DNA from: CAZUHK01 sp964620345
Lineage (GTDB): Bacteria > Planctomycetota > Phycisphaerae > Phycisphaerales > Zrk34
Assembly: GCA_964620345.1 (NCBI GenBank)
Contig: CAZUHK010000181.1
Span: 1 to 5,693, forward strand
Reading direction: 5' to 3'
DNA: 5,693 bases
The notes beneath the pieces were generated by a model. That model had not been told where the DNA came from. It worked only from the letters and a program-made list of their open reading frames with translations, and made no database searches. How positions within the stretch are numbered: the first letter of the stretch is position 1; every line of letters starts with the position of its first letter. Shown here piece after piece: positions 1 to 5,569 of this stretch. The position numbers and the translations under genes are program-made.

Positions 1-124
1 GTTTAAGGTCTAGCTCGCTCGTCTTGCGACCGTTTGGGCGTGGCGTTCATGCATGCGGGCCTCCACTGTCGCGGCCAGCGACAGCGCGTGCGTCGGCAAC
101 GGGCTACGTGCTTTACCGACCATC

Positions 125-138
125 GCGATCCGGATCGC
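125..138. repeat. 14-bp perfect palindrome
   Basis: The sequence gcgatccggatcgc equals its own reverse complement, and the symmetry stops at the flanking bases (c at 124, a at 139). It could be a binding site for a dimeric protein or chance in GC-rich DNA containing several gatc/cgat words. It lies about 80 bp beyond the sulfatase stop, so a promoter role for that gene is unlikely. Confidence 0.3.
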
Positions 139-180
139 ATCGCGCATTCGTTCGGGCACCGGGGCAGCAACAACTTGACA

Positions 181-195
181 AGCGACAAAGTCGCT
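181..195 (-). terminator. Weak hairpin after the sulfatase stop, possible terminator
   Basis: The inverted repeat agcgac-aaa-gtcgct forms a 6-bp stem with a 3-nt loop, plus one possible G-T wobble pair in the minus-strand transcript. It begins about 20 nt after the sulfatase TAA on that strand. No proper U tract follows, only a mildly T-containing stretch. The position suits termination, but the stem is short, so the call is weak. Confidence 0.25.
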
Positions 196-205
196 CTGTG
201 GTGAA

Positions 206-265
206 TAATCGGGGTTAGACACGCGGATCCGCTGCTGGGTCGTCGCTCGGCACGTAATCGGGGTT
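206..265. repeat. 11-bp direct repeat spanning the sulfatase C-terminus
   Basis: The 11-mer taatcggggtt occurs at 206-216 and at 255-265, 49 bp apart. On the minus strand the first copy met encodes NPDY near the sulfatase end. The second overlaps the stop codon and, in the +1 frame, again reads NPDY, followed by SPQSD, which resembles VPSDD after the first. The 49-bp spacing is one base more than a multiple of three. This fits a small old duplication that shifted frame, or chance. Confidence 0.4.
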
Positions 266-1636
266 CGGCTGGGGGATGATCGCTTCGATGTCATCGCGCC
301 AATCATCGAGCAATTGGCCCAACCGCTCGGCGATGTCGGCTCGCTCCCCGATGAGGTTGCGTCGCTCGCCCAGGTCGTCGCGCAGGTTGTACAGCGCACG
401 GGTCGGGCCTTCGTACCATTCGATCAGCTTCCAGTCGCCGTCGCGCACGCTGCTGCCGGGCGTCGCGCCCTGATTGGAATAGTGCGGGTAGTGCCAGAAG
501 ATCGGCCCGCGATCGTGCCTGTCGGCCCCGCGCAGCACGGGCAGAAAACTCACCCCGTCCACGTGCTGCTCGGGCAGGCGATCCAGCCCCGCGGCGTCGA
601 GCAGTGTCGGGTAGAAATCCGGGCTGGTGATGACCGCATCGGTCTTCGTGCCCGGCGTGGTCGTGCCGGGCCAGCGCATCAGCGTCGGCTCGCGCGTGCC
701 GCCTTCCTCCATCCAGCCCTTGCCCTCGCTCAGCGGGAAGTTGCACGTGGGCGAGCCCTCCGAAGTCGAAAGCCCGCCGTTGTCCGACGTGAAGATCACC
801 AGCGTGTCCTCGGCCAAGCCCAGCTCGTCCAGCTTGTCCAGCAGCTTGCCGATGTTGGTGTCGAGGATCTCGATCATCGCCGCGTAGGTCGCGTGCGACT
901 GGTATCGGCGGCGCAGGATCGGTTCGGTCTTCTTGTGCTCGACCGGGTGCAGCTCGCCCGGCTCCAGCGCCGCGCTGTCATCCAGGCCCATCCGGCGCGC
1001 CTTTGCCTCGTACTTGGCGATCAGCTCCGGCTTGGCCTGAATCGGCGTGTGTACGAGGTAGTAGCTCATGTTCAGGAAGAACGGCCGGTCCGCGTCGCGC
1101 CGCTCGATCAGCTCGACCGCGCGGTCGGTCAGGTGGTCGTCGAGGAACGTGCCCTCGGGCACGTCATCGCCGGGCAGGTTGGCCAGCTTCCACGGCGCGA
1201 AGTAGCCGTGCTTGGGCATGCCCGCCGAGCACCCGCCGATGTTGACGTCGAAGCCGTGGTGCTCGGGCCAGTATTGCTCGGCGCCCAGGTGCCACTTGCC
1301 CGCGTGCCAGGTCTGGTATCCGCCGTCGCGCAGCGCCGCGGCCAGCGAGTGCTCGGCCGCGGGCAGGTGGTCGATGTACGGCGCGCCCAGCAGTTTGCCC
1401 TTGCCGTTGCCGCCGATGTATTGCGTCACGCCGACGCGCGCCGGGTATTTGCCCGACAGGATCGACGCTCGCGTGGGCGAGCTGACCGGACACGCGGCGT
1501 AGGCGTCGGTGAACATCATGCCCTCCCGCGCGAGCCGATCGATGTGGGGCGTTTCGTAAAACGACGAACCCTGGCAGGACAGGTCCATCCAGCCCATGTC
1601 GTCGATGAGGATGAAGAGGATATTGGGTTGGGTCAT
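215..1636 (-). CDS. Arylsulfatase-family sulfatase, serine type
   Basis: Type I (formylglycine-dependent) sulfatase of 473 residues, expected to hydrolyse sulfate esters, probably on a glycan. The protein opens directly with the family's first strand (PNILFILIDDMGW; metal ligands D12, D13). The activation motif S52-S-P-T-R56 follows C49-P-V; related proteins often have cysteine at position 52, so this is the serine-type variant. Signature 2 is GYQTWHAGKWHLG at 106-118. The calcium-site motif TSDNGG has D285 and N286, and a conserved lysine is near 306. Length is normal. The ATG at 1636 is chosen because homology begins at once; a GTG at 1783 would add 49 residues unlike any sulfatase or signal peptide. 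No signal peptide is visible, so a cytoplasmic location is inferred. The substrate cannot be read from the sequence; the nearby GH42 gene makes a sulfated galactoside plausible. Confidence 0.95.
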   Translation of the reverse strand: MTQPNILFILIDDMGWMDLSCQGSSFYETPHIDRLAREGMMFTDAYAACPVSSPTRASILSGKYPARVGVTQYIGGNGKGKLLGAPYIDHLPAAEHSLAAALRDGGYQTWHAGKWHLGAEQYWPEHHGFDVNIGGCSAGMPKHGYFAPWKLANLPGDDVPEGTFLDDHLTDRAVELIERRDADRPFFLNMSYYLVHTPIQAKPELIAKYEAKARRMGLDDSAALEPGELHPVEHKKTEPILRRRYQSHATYAAMIEILDTNIGKLLDKLDELGLAEDTLVIFTSDNGGLSTSEGSPTCNFPLSEGKGWMEEGGTREPTLMRWPGTTTPGTKTDAVITSPDFYPTLLDAAGLDRLPEQHVDGVSFLPVLRGADRHDRGPIFWHYPHYSNQGATPGSSVRDGDWKLIEWYEGPTRALYNLRDDLGERRNLIGERADIAERLGQLLDDWRDDIEAIIPQPNPDYVPSDDPAADPRV

Positions 1637-1921
1637 GGCGCCAGCATATCGTTCGCCCAGTTGGGTGTCACGACTTGCGCCCAAGCCACCGTTGGGGTCT
1701 TGCTCGCCGCGATCCGGGCGATGCTCGAAGTCGAGCGCAATCGCCTGCTCGCCGAACTCGTCCGCGACGAAGCGATGCGCCACGACTTGCTGGACCTCGC
1801 GCCCATCGCCAAGCGCGAAGGCGAGCGGTCGCGCCCTCGACCGCTCAACTCAAAGCGACCCCGTGCCGAACAGGATTGGCGCAACTGACATTTTTACTTC
1901 GGCTCAATGCCCCCCGGCGAT
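1637..1921. other. Gap between sulfatase and epimerase, with a possible small ORF
   Basis: Both flanking genes are on the minus strand, so the gap should hold the end of the epimerase transcript and any sulfatase promoter. A 9-bp-stem hairpin is listed separately. On the plus strand an ATG at 1721 opens a 55-residue frame to TGA 1886-1888. Its product starts MLEVERNRLLAELVRDEAMR, looks like an amphipathic helix, and has a basic tail; third positions are strongly G or C. It has no clear ribosome binding site and no family I recognise. The opposite strand is also open from 1783, so coding bias alone does not decide the matter. I see no clear -35/-10 pair. Confidence 0.45.
1823..1846 (-). terminator. 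9-bp perfect hairpin downstream of the epimerase
   Basis: gagcggtcg and cgaccgctc form a perfect 9-bp GC-rich stem around a 6-nt loop (1832-1837). It lies 76 nt past the epimerase stop in the minus-strand direction and ahead of the sulfatase. The position suits separating the two transcripts, or a stabilising 3' structure. No U run follows on either strand, so it is not a classical intrinsic terminator. Confidence 0.35.
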
Positions 1922-2893
1922 TCACTCACCGCGGCCGCGCTGCCAGGCCCACTGGCGTTGCACGCCTTGCTCGAAGTCGACCGCGGGTTTGTAATCCAGC
2001 TCGTTTTCGATGCGGGTGGTGTCGCACCAGGTCCGCTCGACGTCGCCGGGCTGCATGGGTTGGGGGTCGATCTTCGGCTCCTTGCCCACGACGCGACCGA
2101 GGGTGGCGATCATGTCGCGCAGGGCGATCGGCTGGGCGCCGCCGAGGTTCCAGATGCGATAGCCGTGGGCGTCGATGCGGTCGTACGCGGCGAGGATGCC
2201 ATCGAGGATGTCGTCGATGTAGGTGTAATCGCGACTGGTCGAGCCGTCGCCGAACATGGGGATCGGCTTTTCATCGGCGACGAGCTGGAGGAACTTGCCG
2301 ATCGCCAGGTCCGGCCGCTGCCGGGGGCCGTAGACGGTGAAGAAGCGAAGCGCGGCGAAGGCGATGCCGTGCAGGTGGTGGTAGGTGTGGCCGAGCAACT
2401 CGCCGCTGCGCTTGGTCGCGGCGTAGGGGCTGATGGGGTAGTCGACCGGGTCGGCCTCGGCGAAGGGCGCCTTTGTGTTGTTGCCGTAGACGCTGGAGGA
2501 GGAGGCGAAGAGGAAGCGTTTGCACCGGGCGGCGACCGCGGCGTCGAGCAGGTTGACCGTGCCGTCGAGGTTGACCTCGGTGTAGAGCTTGGGGTTTTCG
2601 ATGCTCGGCCGAACCCCGGCCATCGCGGCGATGTGGATCACATCGTCGGGCTTGTGCTGTTCGAACGCGCCGCACACCGCGTCGCGATCGCGGATGTCGG
2701 CTTCGATCAGCGTGAACCGCGGTGCGCCGGCGTCGGCGCGGATCGCGGCGACGTTGGCGCGTTTGCGCGCCGGGTCGTAGAAGTCGTTGAAGTTGTCCAA
2801 GCCGACCACGGCGTGACCCTCGGCGAGCAGGCGTTGGGCGAGGTGCGAGCCGATGAAGCCCGCGGTGCCGGTGAGCAGGATGGTCTGGGGCAT
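1922..2893 (-). CDS. NAD-dependent epimerase, UDP-glucuronate 4-epimerase-like
   Basis: Extended short-chain dehydrogenase/reductase of 323 residues, predicted to interconvert a nucleotide sugar at C4 through a bound NAD+ and a 4-keto intermediate in the cytoplasm. Visible motifs are the Rossmann loop G9-x-x-G12-x-x-G15, an acid at the end of strand 2 (D33) suited to NAD over NADP, SSSSVYG at 131-137, and the catalytic pair Y157 and K161 (YAATK). RFFTVYGPRQRPDLA at 183-197 is the usual sugar-binding region. The SVYGNNTKAPF stretch and the tail GDVERTWCDTTRI resemble UDP-glucuronate 4-epimerases (UDP-GlcA to UDP-GalA), but UDP-glucose or N-acetylated substrates are not excluded. Homology begins at the ATG at 2893 (MPQTILLTG), which fixes the start; no strong ribosome site is visible. 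It is divergent from a dehydrogenase-like ORF, the usual partner enzyme that makes the hexuronate substrate. Confidence 0.93.
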   Translation of the reverse strand: MPQTILLTGTAGFIGSHLAQRLLAEGHAVVGLDNFNDFYDPARKRANVAAIRADAGAPRFTLIEADIRDRDAVCGAFEQHKPDDVIHIAAMAGVRPSIENPKLYTEVNLDGTVNLLDAAVAARCKRFLFASSSSVYGNNTKAPFAEADPVDYPISPYAATKRSGELLGHTYHHLHGIAFAALRFFTVYGPRQRPDLAIGKFLQLVADEKPIPMFGDGSTSRDYTYIDDILDGILAAYDRIDAHGYRIWNLGGAQPIALRDMIATLGRVVGKEPKIDPQPMQPGDVERTWCDTTRIENELDYKPAVDFEQGVQRQWAWQRGRGE

Positions 2894-2996
2894 GAGCGTT
2901 CTCGCGGATTCGGGGCCAAGCAAGTGTACCGCGCCGGCGGGCGGTTGTGGCCGGCGGCGGGGCGTGCGAACATGGCGGGTTTGCGGAGCAATGCCC
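2894..2996. promoter_or_regulatory. Divergent intergenic region
   Basis: About 100 bp separate the epimerase start from the plus-strand dehydrogenase-like ORF, so promoters for both directions should lie here. I cannot identify convincing -35/-10 boxes. A GC-rich stretch near 2931-2962 repeats gccggcgg. Words tgcgaacat (2965-2973) and gagcaatgc (2986-2994) recur in the same order before the second dehydrogenase copy. GGAG at 2985-2988 is a plausible ribosome site, 8 nt before the ATG at 2997. Confidence 0.5.
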
Positions 2997-3467
2997 ATGG
3001 GGCTGATGGACAAGATCGAAGATCGCTCGGCCGTGGTCGGCGTGATCGGGCTGGGCTACGTGGGCCTGCCGCTGGTGCGGTCGTTCCACGGCGCGGGATT
3101 GCGTGTGCTGGGCTTGGACACCGACCCGGTGAAGATCGATGCGCTGCGCGCCGGCCGCTTCACGCCGACCGGTGATTTCGAGCGGCTCGAGCAAGCCGAC
3201 GCGATGTTCGTGGTGACGTTGCTCATCGCCACCGTGCGCCGGCCGATGCGCCGTTGGGTCAGCCGCTGGTTCGTGATTCTACCGGCGGCGGTGACAGCGC
3301 GGATCATGCTCTACGTGCCGTTGCCGCTGATGCTGATCGCATCGTTGACCAACCGCTCGGCGCCGCCGGCTGATGATGTGGATCTGGCCGACGCCGTCCT
3401 TGCCCATCCGCCGTCCTTGCCCAAGCCCGGCCCCCGCAAACGCCCCGAGCCCGAAGGAAACGATTGA
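2997..3467 (+). CDS. Chimeric ORF: truncated nucleotide-sugar dehydrogenase start fused to an unrelated hydrophobic tail
   Basis: The 156-residue product begins as a UDP-glucose/GDP-mannose dehydrogenase family protein. It has the NAD loop G18-L-G20-Y-V-G23, the strand-2 acid D41, and DFERLEQADAMFV at 60-72. It cannot be a working dehydrogenase, because the family is normally over 400 residues and the catalytic cysteine domain is absent. Two breaks are visible. At R51-A-G-R54 the family normally has about 19 more residues (SYIxHIP type) between two AG(R) words. After about residue 72 the expected CVPTP is missing, and the sequence changes to a basic stretch, a hydrophobic segment (about 91-117) and a proline-rich tail. 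That tail resembles the end of a membrane transporter, a weak inference. The ATG at 2997 has GGAG 8 nt upstream; ATGs at 2991 and 3006 are alternatives. GH42 follows 2 bp after the stop. It is a gene remnant, a fusion or an assembly chimera. Confidence 0.7.
   Translation: MGLMDKIEDRSAVVGVIGLGYVGLPLVRSFHGAGLRVLGLDTDPVKIDALRAGRFTPTGDFERLEQADAMFVVTLLIATVRRPMRRWVSRWFVILPAAVTARIMLYVPLPLMLIASLTNRSAPPADDVDLADAVLAHPPSLPKPGPRKRPEPEGND
3051..3105 (+). repeat. 55-bp exact direct repeat, copy 1
   Basis: Identical base for base to 5639-5693 (offset 2588). It encodes residues 19-36 of the chimeric ORF, covering the second half of the dehydrogenase NAD-binding loop and the following helix. The base just upstream differs (g at 3050, c at 5638). 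The preceding 36 bp (3015-3050) match the other copy at 31 positions. Confidence 0.95.
3454..3458 (+). promoter_or_regulatory. Ribosome binding site for the GH42 gene
   Basis: aagga lies inside the last codons of the chimeric ORF, 11 nt before the ATG at 3470. A TTG at 3464 in the same frame would be only 5 nt away and add two residues (M-T), but ATG is preferred because it is the commoner start codon. The preceding stop codon (3465-3467) lies between site and start, so ribosomes ending the upstream ORF could reinitiate. Confidence 0.55.
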
Positions 3468-3469
3468 CC

Positions 3470-5518
3470 ATGACCGACCGCTATCCAGCGATCATCTCCG
3501 GCTTTCCGCACATGCTCCACGGCGGCGACTACAACCCTGACCAGTGGCGGCACGTGCCCGGCATCGTCGATGAGGATTTCCGCCTGATGGAACTGGCGGG
3601 GGTGAATTCGGCGTCGATCGGCATCTTCGCCTGGGCGGCGCTGGAGCCGAGCGAAGGCGAGTTCGACTTCGGGTGGATGGACCGGATCATGGATCGGCTG
3701 GCCGACGCCGGCTACATCGCGGTGCTGGCCACGCCGTCGGGTTCGCGGCCGAAGTGGCTGGGCGAGAAGTACACCGAGGTCCGCCGCATCGATCGCCAGG
3801 GCCGGCGTGAGCATTGCGCCGCCCGGCACAACCATTGCCCGACCTCGCCGATCTACCGCGAGAAGGTCAGCACCATCAACGAACAACTGGCCGAGCGTTA
3901 CGCCGCTCACCCCGCCTTGGGATTGTGGCACCTGTCCAACGAATATAGCGGCGAATGCTTCTGCGATCTTTGTCTTAACGCCTTTCGCGGCTGGCTTCAG
4001 CGGCGCTACGGCACGCTGGAGGCGCTGAACGAGGCCTGGTGGGCCGGGTTCTGGAGCCACACGTACACCGACTGGTCGCAGGTGCATCCGTTCGACTTCA
4101 CGCTCGACGCGATTGGGCTGGACTGGCGCCGGTTCGCCAGCGACCAGATGATCGACTTCATGCGCTACGAGACGGCCGCCCTGCGTCGCCACTCGACCAA
4201 TACACCGGTGACGACCAACCTGATGGGCACGTTCCCGGGCCTGGACTACTTCCACCTGGCCGAGCACATCGACGTGGTCTCTTGGGACTGGTACCCCAAC
4301 TATGCCGACCGGGATATGTGGTCCAAGGCGTCGCGGCACGGGTTCACGCACGACCTGATGCGGGGTTTGAAGCAGGGCAAGCCGTTCCTGCTGATGGAAT
4401 CGTCGCCGAGCAACACCAACTGGTTCAACCCGCAGAAAATCAAGCGGCCGTGCCAGCATCGCCTCGAATCCCTGCAGGCGATTGCCCACGGCGCCGACAG
4501 CGTGCAGTACTTTCAGTTCCGCAAGGGGCGAGGCGGCGCGGAGAAATATCACGGCGCGATCGTCGACCACGTCGGCCACGAACACACGCGCGTGTTCGAG
4601 GACGTCGTCGAGGTCGGATCGATTCTCAAGAAGCTCGACGGCGTGGTGGGCGCGGCGATCGACGCGGAGGTCGCGATCCTGCACGACTGGCAGGCCCGCT
4701 GGGCCCTGGAGGGTTCGATCGGACCCGGCGACCAGCAGAAGGACTACGTCGGCACGGCCGCGGCGCACCATCGGCCGTTCTGGCGCAACGGGGTGGCGAC
4801 GGACGTGATTCATCCCGACATGCGGTTCGATCGGTACAAGGTGGTGATCGCACCGATGCTGTACATGCTCAAGCCCGGCTGGACCGATCGCCTGCGGCGG
4901 TTTGTCGAAGCCGGCGGCACGCTCATCACCACGTACCTGACCGGCTACGTGAACGAGTCGAACCTGTGCTTCACCGGCGGCTGGCCCGGCAACGGTTTGC
5001 GGCAACTGCTGGGCATCTGGAACGAAGAGATCGACACGATGTTCGACGACGACCCGCAGTCGGTGCAGTTCGTCGGCGCAAACCCCATGGGCCTGCGCGG
5101 CGAATACGGGGCGCGGGTATACTGCGAACGCATCCACGCCGAGGGTGCCGACATCCTCGCCACGTACGGCCGACAGTTTTACGCCGGTGGCCCGGCGATC
5201 ACGCTCAACCGCGTCGGCAACGGCCGGGCGATCTACATCGCGACGCGCACCGACGACGAGTTGCTCAACGATCTATACGGCTGGCTGATCGGCGACCTGG
5301 GGCTGAAGCGGGCGATCGACTCGGAGCTGCCCAAGGGCGTCAGCGCCCACGAGCGCCGGGCCGGTGACGAGCGGTACGTGTTCCTGTTCAACTACACCCA
5401 CGAGGCGAAGGTCGTCGATCTCGGCGGCGAGACGTTCACTGACCTGATCGATGATCGCCGGGTCGCCGGCACCGTCGAACTGGGCAACCTAGGCTCGGTG
5501 GTTTTGAAACGGGCATGA
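3470..5518 (+). CDS. Beta-galactosidase, glycoside hydrolase family 42
   Basis: Retaining beta-galactosidase of 682 residues, the full family length, releasing terminal beta-linked galactose from oligosaccharides. The N-terminal (beta/alpha)8 barrel (about 12-395) starts with the typical HGGDYNPDQW (17-26). The acid/base is E158 in LSNEYSG, and the nucleophile is E310 in LLMESSPSNTNW. C163, C165 and C168 (ECFCDLC), with probably C123 (HCPTSP), match the structural zinc site of GH42 enzymes. The trimerisation domain spans about 396-612 (VVIAPMLYML, then EAGGTLITTYLTGYVNE), and a small C-terminal beta domain about 625-682 (YVFLFNYT). No signal peptide is visible, so a cytoplasmic location is inferred. 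All key residues are intact. The gene begins 2 bp after the upstream ORF and probably shares its transcript. Natural substrates are uncertain; with a sulfatase nearby, galactan or algal oligosaccharides are plausible. Confidence 0.97.
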   Translation: MTDRYPAIISGFPHMLHGGDYNPDQWRHVPGIVDEDFRLMELAGVNSASIGIFAWAALEPSEGEFDFGWMDRIMDRLADAGYIAVLATPSGSRPKWLGEKYTEVRRIDRQGRREHCAARHNHCPTSPIYREKVSTINEQLAERYAAHPALGLWHLSNEYSGECFCDLCLNAFRGWLQRRYGTLEALNEAWWAGFWSHTYTDWSQVHPFDFTLDAIGLDWRRFASDQMIDFMRYETAALRRHSTNTPVTTNLMGTFPGLDYFHLAEHIDVVSWDWYPNYADRDMWSKASRHGFTHDLMRGLKQGKPFLLMESSPSNTNWFNPQKIKRPCQHRLESLQAIAHGADSVQYFQFRKGRGGAEKYHGAIVDHVGHEHTRVFEDVVEVGSILKKLDGVVGAAIDAEVAILHDWQARWALEGSIGPGDQQKDYVGTAAAHHRPFWRNGVATDVIHPDMRFDRYKVVIAPMLYMLKPGWTDRLRRFVEAGGTLITTYLTGYVNESNLCFTGGWPGNGLRQLLGIWNEEIDTMFDDDPQSVQFVGANPMGLRGEYGARVYCERIHAEGADILATYGRQFYAGGPAITLNRVGNGRAIYIATRTDDELLNDLYGWLIGDLGLKRAIDSELPKGVSAHERRAGDERYVFLFNYTHEAKVVDLGGETFTDLIDDRRVAGTVELGNLGSVVLKRA

Positions 5519-5569
5519 GACATCCGCCGCGTTGCCAGCGGGGAGGCGACCTGCGAACATTGGCCACGA
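5519..5569 (+). other. Short spacer after GH42 carrying a leader shared with 2965-2994
   Basis: Only 51 bp separate the GH42 stop from the next ATG, so the genes may be cotranscribed. No terminator hairpin with a U run is visible. tgcgaacat (5552-5560) and gagcaatgc (5572-5580, extending into the next gene) recur with spacer 11 nt here versus 12 nt upstream of the first copy. This indicates the duplication included the 5' leader. ggag near 5541-5544 is too far from the ATG at 5570 to be a normal ribosome site. Confidence 0.5.

Larger units (their letters stand above)
1..214. other. Region downstream of the sulfatase, no supported gene
   Basis: No recognisable protein or RNA gene is visible here. 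A minus-strand open frame from an ATG at 147 to a TAG at 12-10 would encode 45 residues (begins MRDAIRIAMVGKARS) with GC-rich third positions. It lacks a clear ribosome binding site and resembles no family I know, so it is not called. The region also holds a 14-bp palindrome and a 6-bp-stem hairpin, listed separately. It may be the left edge of a contig, since the window begins in no identifiable feature. Confidence 0.5.

Noticed and set aside
1637..1783. 49-residue N-terminal extension of the sulfatase from a GTG at 1783
   Set aside because: A gaggt lies about 10 nt upstream of this GTG, but the added residues are hydrophilic, not a signal peptide, and unlike sulfatase N-termini; homology begins right after the ATG at 1636.
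314..1888. Long plus-strand open frame opposite the sulfatase
   Set aside because: It is the antisense shadow of a well-supported sulfatase gene in GC-rich DNA; most of its translation is low-complexity A/R/V/L without family motifs. Only its last 55 codons lie outside the sulfatase and are discussed separately.
1891..1895. ttttt run as the U tract of a plus-strand terminator
   Set aside because: No stable stem lies immediately upstream; the 9-bp hairpin ends 44 nt earlier.
1907..3175. Long plus-strand open frame opposite the epimerase
   Set aside because: The minus strand carries all epimerase motifs in order; the antisense translation has none and is an effect of GC-rich third positions.
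3464..3469. TTG start two codons upstream for GH42
   Set aside because: It adds only M-T before the ATG; the ATG at 3470 is the commoner codon, and the aagga site is acceptably spaced for it.
3311..5137. 608-residue minus-strand open frame opposite GH42
   Set aside because: The plus strand encodes a complete GH42 enzyme with both catalytic glutamates and the zinc cysteines; the antisense frame shows no recognisable domain.
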